From Streptomyces longispororuber (GTDB lineage Bacteria > Actinomycetota > Actinomycetes > Streptomycetales > Streptomycetaceae), in NCBI RefSeq assembly GCF_024448165.1, contig NZ_JAMOLN010000117.1, positions 1 to 33,053 on the forward strand: a stretch of 33,053 bases of DNA. The letters run 5' to 3'. A program made the translations under genes and the position numbers. The first letter of the stretch is position 1, and every line of letters begins with the position of its first letter. Of the stretch, positions 23,693-31,607 are shown piece by piece. The notes beneath the pieces are model-generated. The model made no database searches, had not been told where the DNA came from, and was given only the letters and a program-made list of their open reading frames with translations.

Positions 23693-24793
23693 ATGGGGGC
23701 GGCGAAGCCTCGATTGAGGGCGGTGGTGGGAGACGGGCGGGAGGATCAGCGACGGGGTCGGCGGACGGTGAGTCTGCGCGGCTGGGGCGGCGTGGCGGCG
23801 ATGGCGGTCGCCTGCGCCCTGACGGCGGTGTTCGCACTGCTGCTCCCCCTGACGGCGCAGCGCGGGGACGCGGGCGACGGCAGCACCGGGGTCGGTGGCG
23901 GCGGGGTCGCCGAGGGCCTCCAGGCCAGGGCCGCGGACTGCGACCCCGCGGTCAAGGGCAAGGAGCCGGAGGCCAGTCTGCGTCCGGACGGCAGCGAGAG
24001 CGGCGCGGCCGTGCAGGCCATCAAGAAGCGCGGCTACCTGTCGGTCGGCGTCGACCAGAACAGCTACCGCTGGGGCTACCGCGACCCCAACAGCATGTCG
24101 AAGACCAGTGAGCTGGAAGGTTTTGACATCGATCTCGCGCACGAGATCGCGGACCAGATCCTCGGCAGCCCGGACAAGATCCGCCTCAAGGCGATCCCGA
24201 CGAACGAGCGCATCCCGGCGATCCAGCGCGGCGACGTCGACATGGTCGTGCGCACGATGACCATCAGCTGCAAGCGCCTCGACGAGGTCGACTTCTCCAC
24301 CGCGTACTTCCAGACGGGCCAGCAGGTGCTCGCCCCCAAGTCCTCGACCGTCAAGGGGTACGGGGCGTCGCTCGCCGGCAAGCGGATCTGCACGGCGAAG
24401 GGGTCGACGGCCGAGCTCGAACTGGGCGACGCGAAGAAGAAGCCGGTCGACGAGGGCGGGGTGCCGCAGAGCACCGACATCTCCACGACCGTGCCGAACC
24501 AGCTGGACTGCCTGGTGCGCCTCCAGCTCGGCGAGGTCGACGCGGTGGTCACCGACGGCGCGCTCGCGGCGAGCCAGGCCGCGCAGGACCCGACGGTGGA
24601 GCTCAAGGGCAAGCCGTTCACCGAGGAGTACTACGGCGTCGCCATGAAGAAGGGCGCCGACGACCTGGTGCGCCGGGTCAACCAGGTCCTCGAGGACTAC
24701 CGCAAGGACGGCGGCTGGCAGAAGTCCTACGACAAGTGGCTGCAGTCGGCGCTGGGGCCGTCCGACGGGCCGCCCGCGCCGAAGTACAAGTAG
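23693..24793 (+). CDS. GlnH-like membrane-anchored amino-acid-binding protein
   Basis: 366 residues from an ATG at 23693; a GTG at 23675, overlapping the glnX stop, is also possible. A charged N-terminus (RGREDQ-like, Arg-rich) precedes one hydrophobic segment (about 33-54) without a clear lipobox. The protein is then outside the membrane. Residues about 108-350 form a type 3 solute-binding domain: LSVGVDQNSYRWGYR, then LEGFDIDLAHEIADQI, RTMTISCKRLDEVDFS and the end GGWQKSYDKWL. It should bind an amino acid, by analogy with mycobacterial GlnH (Asp, Asn or Glu). No permease or ATPase accompanies it, so it looks like a sensor. The kinase two genes on supports that. Confidence 0.8.
   Translation: MGAAKPRLRAVVGDGREDQRRGRRTVSLRGWGGVAAMAVACALTAVFALLLPLTAQRGDAGDGSTGVGGGGVAEGLQARAADCDPAVKGKEPEASLRPDGSESGAAVQAIKKRGYLSVGVDQNSYRWGYRDPNSMSKTSELEGFDIDLAHEIADQILGSPDKIRLKAIPTNERIPAIQRGDVDMVVRTMTISCKRLDEVDFSTAYFQTGQQVLAPKSSTVKGYGASLAGKRICTAKGSTAELELGDAKKKPVDEGGVPQSTDISTTVPNQLDCLVRLQLGEVDAVVTDGALAASQAAQDPTVELKGKPFTEEYYGVAMKKGADDLVRRVNQVLEDYRKDGGWQKSYDKWLQSALGPSDGPPAPKYK
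23717..23741 (+). repeat. Short dispersed repeat, copy B (5' end of glnH-like gene)
   Basis: Matches 20614-20638 with 24 of 25 identities. Here it is read as the start of the protein (around residues 9-16, AVVGDGRE). This may mean the true start is further downstream or that the element inserted into the N-terminal codons. Confidence 0.7.
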
Positions 24794-24843
24794 CGAACAT
24801 CTTCCGGGCACTTGAGCAATTGAGGGAAAGCGAGAGGTGATCG

Positions 24844-26145
24844 ATGGGCGTCGCGGGACCCCCTGGTCCGGTGATGGACCGGGACGAGGTGGACCGTGCC
24901 CTGGCCCGGCTCGGCGCCGAGCACGAGGCGATCGAGACGTCGCTGCTCGCGCTCCAGGACCACGCCGGCCGCCGCCTGCTCGAAGGCGCACAGCTGACCG
25001 GGACGACCCGGGAGCGCTGGTCGTCGGCCGAGCAGGCGATCACGCTGTTGTGGACGTACTTCGACGCGTACGCGGCGGCCCTGCGCACCGCGCGCGAGGT
25101 GCGCTCGCGGCGCCGCTGGCCCAATCGGGACGATCTGGTGGAACTCACCGACCTGCTGCGCGGCGAGAGCGTCACGGTCGCCCCGGGTGCGAGCACGGGC
25201 GGCGGTTCGCCGTCGATCACCGGCCCCGCGAAGCTGTCCGAGCGGTTCACGCTCGCCGCGCTCGTGGAGCGGATGAACGAGCTGTACGCGTCGTCGCTCG
25301 ACATGGTGGTGGCCGCCGACGTCGTGTGGTCGGCGCTGCCCGCCCGGATCGACCTGCTCGCCGCCGAGCTGGGCCGCACCCGTCAGCTCGCCCACTCCGT
25401 CGGCGTGCGCCCCGGTGAGCATCCGGCGGGCGACGACCTGGAGCAGATCACCGGCGCGCTGACCCGGCTGCGGGAGCAGGTGGTGTCGGACCCGCTCGCG
25501 TACTGGCAGCGGGCGCACGGGAGTTCGGCGCCCGGCGGCGGCCGGCCCGACACGACGGCGTACGACCGGGAGGCGCGCGCCCTGGAGGACGTGCGGCGGG
25601 AGATCGAGGCCGTGCTGACGGTGCGGCAGGACGCGGAGGCCCGCCTCGGCAGGCTGCGGGACGTGCTCTCGCGCGCGGACCGCACGCTCGCCGAGGCGAG
25701 ATCGGCGCGCGGCGAGGTGCTGGCGAAGATCGCCGCGTCGGAGGTGCCCGCGGTGTCGGGTCCGCCGACGGCGCTGCAGGAGCAGCTGGCGGCGGCCGCC
25801 GACTACCGCAGACACGGTCAGTGGCACCGGCTCTCCCCGCTCCTGGAGTCCCTGGAGTCGAAGGCCGAGGACGAACTGCTGCGCGCCCGCGAGTCGTTGA
25901 CGGCCGTGACGGCGCCGCTCGCCGTCCGCGCGGAGCTGCGCGGGCGGCTCGACGCGTACAAGGCGAAGGTGGCCAGGCTCGGTTTCGCCGAGGACCCGTT
26001 CCTGGTGGAGCGGTACGACGCGGCGCGGCGCATGCTGTGGAGCGCGCCCTGCGATCTCCGGGTGGCGGAGGAGGCGGTCCTGCGGTACCAGCGGGCGGCG
26101 GCCGACGTGCTGGCCGCGCCCACGGAACAGAGGGGGGAGTCGTAG
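24844..26145 (+). CDS. Unrecognised soluble helical protein between glnH and the kinase
   Basis: 433 residues from an ATG at 24844 with GAGAGG upstream. There is no signal peptide or membrane segment, so it is cytoplasmic. Almost the whole length reads as amphipathic helix. Residues about 10-105 and 130-230 are helical blocks separated by a Gly/Ser loop, about 245-300 is a probable coiled coil (DREARALEDVRREIEAVL and following heptads), and the C-terminal part is again helical. No known motif or catalytic signature is recognised. Its place between sensor and kinase, 50 bp after one and 2 bp before the other, suggests an adaptor of the same pathway. That is inference. Confidence 0.8.
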   Translation: MGVAGPPGPVMDRDEVDRALARLGAEHEAIETSLLALQDHAGRRLLEGAQLTGTTRERWSSAEQAITLLWTYFDAYAAALRTAREVRSRRRWPNRDDLVELTDLLRGESVTVAPGASTGGGSPSITGPAKLSERFTLAALVERMNELYASSLDMVVAADVVWSALPARIDLLAAELGRTRQLAHSVGVRPGEHPAGDDLEQITGALTRLREQVVSDPLAYWQRAHGSSAPGGGRPDTTAYDREARALEDVRREIEAVLTVRQDAEARLGRLRDVLSRADRTLAEARSARGEVLAKIAASEVPAVSGPPTALQEQLAAAADYRRHGQWHRLSPLLESLESKAEDELLRARESLTAVTAPLAVRAELRGRLDAYKAKVARLGFAEDPFLVERYDAARRMLWSAPCDLRVAEEAVLRYQRAAADVLAAPTEQRGES

Positions 26146-26147
26146 TC

Positions 26148-28811
26148 GTGGCTGAGGTACGCAAGTGCACCCGCCCCGGTTGTCCGGGGTCGTACGAGGA
26201 CATGGGCGGCGAGCTGTACTGCGACACGTGCGGGCTGAAGCCCGACGCGGCGGCGGTGAACGGCGCGGCGCCGGCGGCGGGCGGCTCGGCCCGGTCCTGC
26301 CAGCGCCCGGGCTGTTCCGGTGCCTACGAGGACATGGGCGGCGGTGAGCTGTACTGCGACACGTGCGGGCTCGCCCCGGTCGTCTCCCCGAACGGCATGG
26401 TGTCGTCCCCGCCGACCGGGATGGCGGGCACCAGGAGCGGTTCGCGCGGCTCGCAGAGTTCCAGCTCCAGTTCGCGGGCGTCGTCCCGGGCGTCGTCGCG
26501 CTCCTCGCAGTCGCGCCGGTCGGTGTCGGGGCGGCTGTCCCGCTCGCTGTCCGGGAGTTCGACGTCGCGGTCGGTGTCGGTGCGCAGCTCGGGGTCGAGC
26601 GCGGGCAGTTCGGGGCGGGCCAGGCTCGGTGTGGGTCTGGTCAACGTGCCCGACGTGCCGCGGCCCGACCCGCGCGCGATGGTGCAGGAGAACCCCGAGG
26701 TCCCCGAGCGGAAGCGATTCTGCTCCCGGTCCGACTGCGGCGCCCCGGTGGGCCGTGCGCGCGGCGACCGGCCGGGCCGGACGGAAGGGTTCTGCACCAA
26801 GTGCGGGCACCCGTACTCGTTCGTCCCGAAGCTGGGCACGGGCGACATCGTGCACGGCCAGTACGAGGTCGTGGGCTGTCTGGCGCACGGCGGGCTCGGC
26901 TGGGTGTACCTCGCCATCGACCGTGCGGTGTCCGACCGCTGGGTGGTCCTCAAGGGCCTGCTCGACACCGGTGACCAGGACGCGATGGCGGCGGCGATCT
27001 CGGAGCGCCGCTTCCTGGCGGAGATCGAGCACAGCAACATCGTGCGGATCTACAACTTCGTCGAGCACCTCGACCAGCGGACCGGCTCCATGGACGGCTA
27101 CATCGTCATGGAGTACGTCGGCGGCAAGTCGCTGAAGGAGATCGCCAACGAGCGGCGCACGGTCGACGGCAAGCGCGACCCGCTGCCCGTCGAGCAGGCC
27201 TGCGCGTACGGCATCGAGGCCCTGGAGGCCCTCGGCCACCTGCACAGCCGCAACCTGCTCTACTGCGACTTCAAGGTCGACAACGCCATACAGACCGAGG
27301 ACCAGCTGAAGCTCATCGACATGGGCGCGGTCCGCAGGATGGACGACGACGAGTCCGCGATCTACGGGACCGTCGGCTACCAGGCGCCCGAGGTCGCCGA
27401 GGTCGGCCCGTCCGTCGCCTCCGACCTGTACACCGTGGCCCGTACGCTCGCGGTCCTCACCTTCGACTTCCAGGGCTACACGAACGTCTTCGTGGACTCC
27501 CTGCCGGACCCCGACAACATCGAGGTGTTCCGCCGCTACGAGTCGTTCTACCGGCTCCTGGTACGCGCCACCGACCCGGACCCGGCCCGCCGGTTCGCCT
27601 CCGCGCAGGAGATGGCCGAACAGCTGACGGGCGTGCTGCGCGAGGTCGTGGCGCTGCAGACGAACCGGCCGCGGCCGGCCCTGTCGACGCTGTTCGGGCC
27701 CGAGGTGAAGGTCACCGACACGGAACTGTTCGGGCGCTTCGAGGGCGACGTGTCGTGGCTCGGGGTGCGCCGGATGCCCGTCCGGGCCCGGGGGAAGGCC
27801 GCCGCGCTGTCCGCGGCGCCCGCCCGGCCCGCGCTGCCGCCGTCGCCGACCGCGCTCGTCAAGCACCTGGAGGCGACGGCCACCGCGCTGGCGCTGCCGG
27901 TGCCACGGGTGGACCCGGGCGACCCGAACGCCGGGTTCCTGGCCGGCCTGATGGCGTCGGCGCCCGCCGAGCTGATCGCGGCGCTGCACGCGGCGCCCAC
28001 CGGCTCGCTCGAACTGCGCCTGCGCGAGCTGCGGGCCCGCCTGGAGATGGGCGAACTCGACTCCGCGGCGCGCGGGTTGGCGGCGCTGGAGGCCGACCAC
28101 CCCGACGACTGGCGGGTGGTCTGGTACCGGGGTGTGGCGGCGCTCGCGACGGGTGACCACGCGAGCGCGGCGCTGTCGTTCGACGCGATCTACGACGCGT
28201 TCCCCGGCGAGCCCGCGCCGAAGCTGGCGCTCGGCGTGTGCGCGGAGGTGCTCGGCCAGCTGGACAACGCGGCGGAGTACTACCGCCTCGTGTGGGCGAC
28301 CGATCCGAGCTACGTCAGCGCCGCGTTCGGGCTCGCCCGGGTGCAGTTGGCGGCCGGTGACCGGGGCGGCGCGGTGCGCACCCTGGAGTCGGTGCCGGAG
28401 TCGTCGATCCACTACACGGCGGCCCGGGTCGCCTCCGTACGGGCCCGGCTGCGCGGGCGGATGGCCGAGGGGGCGGCGCTCAACGGGGACCCGCTCCTGG
28501 GCGATCTGACGGCCGCCGCCGGGCAGGTCGAGGCGCTCGACGCGTTCGGCCTCGACGCCGTGCGACGTGAACAGTTGTCGACCGAGGTCCTCGGCACGGC
28601 GCTCGACTGGGTACTCTCCGGTAGGCAGGGTTCCGGTCAGCCGGCCGTCCCCGGACGCACGGTGGTGCTCGGCAACGACCTGGACGAGCGCGGCCTGCGC
28701 CTCGGCCTGGAGCGCTCGTACCGGACACTGGCCAGGCTCGCTCAGCGGGGCGAGGAGAGGATCGAACTGGTGGAGCGGGCCAACCGCTACCGCCCCCGGA
28801 CGTGGGTGTGA
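26148..28811 (+). CDS. PknG-type soluble Ser/Thr protein kinase with extra zinc ribbons
   Basis: 887 residues from a GTG at 26148, with a G-rich ribosome site ending the previous gene. Two tandem zinc-ribbon-like units lie at 7-30 (C7, C12, C25, C28) and 51-74 (C51, C56, C70, C73). A Ser/Arg-rich linker (97-158) follows. A rubredoxin-like element (C192, C197, C216, C219) precedes the kinase domain (about 236-505). Kinase residues: Gly loop AHGGLGWVY, lysine K269 (WVVLKG), catalytic loop LYCDFKVDN with D374, K376 and N379, metal D391 (LIDMG), then GTVGYQAPE. It lacks the Arg of HRD, as PknG does. A TPR-like helical domain fills about 600-885. No membrane segment. It probably phosphorylates FHA-domain and metabolic targets in response to amino acids. 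Confidence 0.9.
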   Translation: MAEVRKCTRPGCPGSYEDMGGELYCDTCGLKPDAAAVNGAAPAAGGSARSCQRPGCSGAYEDMGGGELYCDTCGLAPVVSPNGMVSSPPTGMAGTRSGSRGSQSSSSSSRASSRASSRSSQSRRSVSGRLSRSLSGSSTSRSVSVRSSGSSAGSSGRARLGVGLVNVPDVPRPDPRAMVQENPEVPERKRFCSRSDCGAPVGRARGDRPGRTEGFCTKCGHPYSFVPKLGTGDIVHGQYEVVGCLAHGGLGWVYLAIDRAVSDRWVVLKGLLDTGDQDAMAAAISERRFLAEIEHSNIVRIYNFVEHLDQRTGSMDGYIVMEYVGGKSLKEIANERRTVDGKRDPLPVEQACAYGIEALEALGHLHSRNLLYCDFKVDNAIQTEDQLKLIDMGAVRRMDDDESAIYGTVGYQAPEVAEVGPSVASDLYTVARTLAVLTFDFQGYTNVFVDSLPDPDNIEVFRRYESFYRLLVRATDPDPARRFASAQEMAEQLTGVLREVVALQTNRPRPALSTLFGPEVKVTDTELFGRFEGDVSWLGVRRMPVRARGKAAALSAAPARPALPPSPTALVKHLEATATALALPVPRVDPGDPNAGFLAGLMASAPAELIAALHAAPTGSLELRLRELRARLEMGELDSAARGLAALEADHPDDWRVVWYRGVAALATGDHASAALSFDAIYDAFPGEPAPKLALGVCAEVLGQLDNAAEYYRLVWATDPSYVSAAFGLARVQLAAGDRGGAVRTLESVPESSIHYTAARVASVRARLRGRMAEGAALNGDPLLGDLTAAAGQVEALDAFGLDAVRREQLSTEVLGTALDWVLSGRQGSGQPAVPGRTVVLGNDLDERGLRLGLERSYRTLARLAQRGEERIELVERANRYRPRTWV

Positions 28812-28815
28812 GTTG

Positions 28816-30144
28816 ATGTCGCAGACGCACCAGCTGGCCGCTTGCCCCAGTTGCGAGGAGCCGCTCGACGAGGGCGATCGCTTCTGCGGGGCGTGCGGAT
28901 ACGACCTGTCGTCGGTGCCGCCCGCGCCGGACGACCACCCGACGCTGACCATCGGCGCCGCCGGGGAGACGTCCGCGGAGCTCTCCGGTGAGGATGCCGG
29001 GGAGGCCGCGTCCGTCGAGTGGCCCGACGCACCCGAGCTGGACAGCTCGGACACGCCCGCGCCGGTCCACCTGCCGACCGACCTGGAGGGCACGGACTCC
29101 GGCGGGGCCGAACTGCCCGCCGCCGTACGGTTCGACGACGCTCCCGAGGGCGGCGACTTCGAGCTCGCCGCGCCCGATCCGCGCACCGCGACGCCGGAGG
29201 AGCTGGAGGCGGCCACCCCGCCGTCCGGCACCAAACTGTGCGTGGCGTGCCGCGCCGGGCACGTCGACCCGGACGGCTACTGCGAGAACTGCGGGCACGC
29301 CCAGCCGCGCGAACGCGACCACATGGAGCAGGAGTTGGGCGCGGTCGCCGCGGTCAGCGACCGGGGCCTGCGGCACCACAGGAACGAGGACGCGTTCGCG
29401 ATCTCCTCGGCCGCGCTGCCGGACGGCTCCCCCGCCGTCGTCGCGATCGTCTGCGACGGGGTGTCCTCGGCGACCCGGCCCGACGACGCCTCGCTCGCCG
29501 CGTCCCGCGCGGCCAACGAGTCGCTGCACGAGTCGCTGCCGCGCGGTACGCACCCGCAGCAGGCGATGCACGAGGCGATCGTCGCGGCCGCCGAGGCGGT
29601 CAACTCGCTGGCGCAGGAGCCCGCGACGGCCCGCGAGCACCAGCCGCACCAGAACGCTCCGGCGTGCACGTTCGTCGGTTCGGTCATCACCAAGGAGCTG
29701 CTCGTCGTCGGCTGGGTCGGCGACTCGCGCGCCTACTGGGTGCCGGACGACCGCAGCTCGCCGGCCGCCCGGCTCACCGAGGACGACTCGTGGGCCGCGC
29801 AGATGGTGGCGGCGGGCCTGATGAACGAGGCGGAGGCGTACGCGGACGAGCGGGCCCACGCGATCACCGGCTGGCTCGGCGCGGACGCGTACGAACTGGA
29901 GCCGCACACCGCTTCCTTCAAGCCGGACCGGCCTGGTGTCGTGGTGGTGTGCACCGACGGACTGTGGAACTACGCGGAGGCTGCCGAGCAGATGGCGCAG
30001 GTCGTCCCGGCCGACGCCGCCGTGCGGCCGCTGCACAGCGCCCAGGTCCTGGTCGGTCACGCCCTGGACGGCGGGGGCCACGACAACGTAACAGTGGCGG
30101 TGCTGCCGTTCCCGGTCCCGCCCGCGGGGGCAGGATCGGCGTAG
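28816..30144 (+). CDS. PP2C-family Ser/Thr phosphatase with N-terminal zinc ribbons
   Basis: 442 residues; the ATG at 28816 is 4 nt after the kinase stop, so translation is probably coupled. Zinc ribbons are at C10/C13/C24/C27 and C142/C145/C156/C159, separated by an acidic, low-complexity linker (40-138). The PP2C domain (about 175-430) has its metal and phosphate residues: RNEDAF (D192), VCDGVSS (D214), GDSRAYW (D303), TDGLWNY (D381) and GHDN (D423, N424). It should remove phosphates placed by the neighbouring kinase, in the cytoplasm. The zinc ribbons resemble those of the kinase and FHA protein and may hold the partners together. Confidence 0.92.
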   Translation: MSQTHQLAACPSCEEPLDEGDRFCGACGYDLSSVPPAPDDHPTLTIGAAGETSAELSGEDAGEAASVEWPDAPELDSSDTPAPVHLPTDLEGTDSGGAELPAAVRFDDAPEGGDFELAAPDPRTATPEELEAATPPSGTKLCVACRAGHVDPDGYCENCGHAQPRERDHMEQELGAVAAVSDRGLRHHRNEDAFAISSAALPDGSPAVVAIVCDGVSSATRPDDASLAASRAANESLHESLPRGTHPQQAMHEAIVAAAEAVNSLAQEPATAREHQPHQNAPACTFVGSVITKELLVVGWVGDSRAYWVPDDRSSPAARLTEDDSWAAQMVAAGLMNEAEAYADERAHAITGWLGADAYELEPHTASFKPDRPGVVVVCTDGLWNYAEAAEQMAQVVPADAAVRPLHSAQVLVGHALDGGGHDNVTVAVLPFPVPPAGAGSA

Positions 30145-30192
30145 CCCGACGGCCGTACCGGTGTGGCGATACAGCAGGGGGGACTTGTCAAC

Positions 30193-31545
30193 ATGGCCAA
30201 CTTCTCGAAGTCGAACGTGCCGCAGTTCTCGGTCGAGGTGTACCAGAACGAGTATCTGCCGGAGGGCGGCCGCGAGGTCAACGCGATCGTCACGGTGACG
30301 TCCACCGGCGGCGGCACCATCGGCGGCGCGGTCGGCGCGCCGCAGCTCCACAGCCCCGGGGGCGGGCCGGACGCCGCGGTGGCGCTGATGGTGGACTGCT
30401 CCGGCTCGATGGACTATCCGCCGACGAAGATGCGCGGCGCCCGCGACGCGTCGGCGGCCGCGATCGACACGCTGCGCGACGGGGTGCGCTTCGCGGTGAT
30501 CGCCGGCACCCACGTCGCCAAGGAGGTCTATCCGGGCGGCGGGCGGGTCGCGATCGCCGACCCGAGCACGCGGGAGCAGGCCAAGCAGGCGCTGCGCAAG
30601 CTGTCGGCGGGCGGCGGCACCGCGATCGGCACCTGGCTGCGGCTGGCCGACCGGCTGCTGTCCTCCGCCGACGTGCCCGCGTCCGCGGTGCGGCACGGCA
30701 TCCTGCTCACCGACGGACGCAACGAGCACGAGTCGCCGGAGGACCTGCGCACCACGCTCGACGCGTGCGCGGGCCGCTTCACCTGTGACGCGCGTGGCGT
30801 CGGCACGGACTGGGAGGTGAAGGAGGTCACGGGGATCGCCTCCGCGCTGCTCGGCACCGCCGACATCGTCGCCGACCCGGCGCACCTCACCGACGACTTC
30901 ACGCAGATGATGGAGACGGCGATGGGCAAGGAGGTCGCGGACGTGGCCCTGCGGCTGTGGACCCCGCTCGGCTCCGAGATCAAGTTCGTCAAGCAAGTGG
31001 CGCCCACCGTCGAGGAGTTGACGGAGCGCCGTACCGAGTCGGGACCCCGCGCGGGCGACTACCCGACCGGCTCCTGGGGCGACGAGTCCCGTGACTACCA
31101 CGTGTGCGTCCAGGTCCCGAACGCCGAGCTGGGCCAGGAGATGCTCGCGGCCCGCGTCTCCCTGGTGATCCCGCAGCCGGACGGCTCGGCCCAGACGCTC
31201 TCGCAGGGCCTGGTCCGCGCGGTCTGGACGGACGACATGGCGGCGTCTACGTCCATCAACCCGCAGGTCGCCCACTACACGGGCCAGGCGGAGCTCGCCC
31301 AGGTCATCCAGCAGGGTCTGGACGCGCGCAAAGCGGGTGACGTGGACGGTGCCACCGCGAAACTGGGCCGCGCGGTGCAGCTCGCGGCGCTCTCCGGAAA
31401 CGCGGATACGGCGAAACTGCTTTCGAAGGTGGTGGACGTGGTGGATGCCGCGGAAGGTACTGTTCGATTGAAGGCGAAGGTCGCGGAGGCCGACGAGATG
31501 ACTCTCGAGACCCGGTCCACCAAGACCGTTCGCGTCAAGAAGTAA
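30193..31545 (+). CDS. VWA-domain (MIDAS) protein
   Basis: 450 residues from an ATG at 30193 with AGGGGGGA 9 nt upstream. The von Willebrand A domain (about 60-240) has an intact metal-ion-dependent adhesion site: DCSGS (D68, S70, S72), GGT (T143) and LLTDG (D174). No signal peptide or TM segment, so it is cytoplasmic. A beta-rich domain (about 250-370) and a helical C-terminus (VIQQGLDARKAGDVDGATAK and on) follow. It is a metal-dependent protein-binding module. With a PP2C and a kinase next door it parallels TerY-P triads, in which a VWA protein works with a PP2C and a zinc-ribbon kinase. Confidence 0.9.
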   Translation: MANFSKSNVPQFSVEVYQNEYLPEGGREVNAIVTVTSTGGGTIGGAVGAPQLHSPGGGPDAAVALMVDCSGSMDYPPTKMRGARDASAAAIDTLRDGVRFAVIAGTHVAKEVYPGGGRVAIADPSTREQAKQALRKLSAGGGTAIGTWLRLADRLLSSADVPASAVRHGILLTDGRNEHESPEDLRTTLDACAGRFTCDARGVGTDWEVKEVTGIASALLGTADIVADPAHLTDDFTQMMETAMGKEVADVALRLWTPLGSEIKFVKQVAPTVEELTERRTESGPRAGDYPTGSWGDESRDYHVCVQVPNAELGQEMLAARVSLVIPQPDGSAQTLSQGLVRAVWTDDMAASTSINPQVAHYTGQAELAQVIQQGLDARKAGDVDGATAKLGRAVQLAALSGNADTAKLLSKVVDVVDAAEGTVRLKAKVAEADEMTLETRSTKTVRVKK

Positions 31546-31607
31546 CCGAGAAGCAGCAGCTCAGACTGACGTACGAGTACGTACGAAGGAAAGGGGGAAG
31601 CGCCGAC

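Noticed and set aside
25818..29234. A 1138-codon minus-strand frame across the kinase and phosphatase genes
   Set aside because: Antisense shadow of two genes with intact catalytic motifs; repetitive Arg/Gly composition and no ribosome site.
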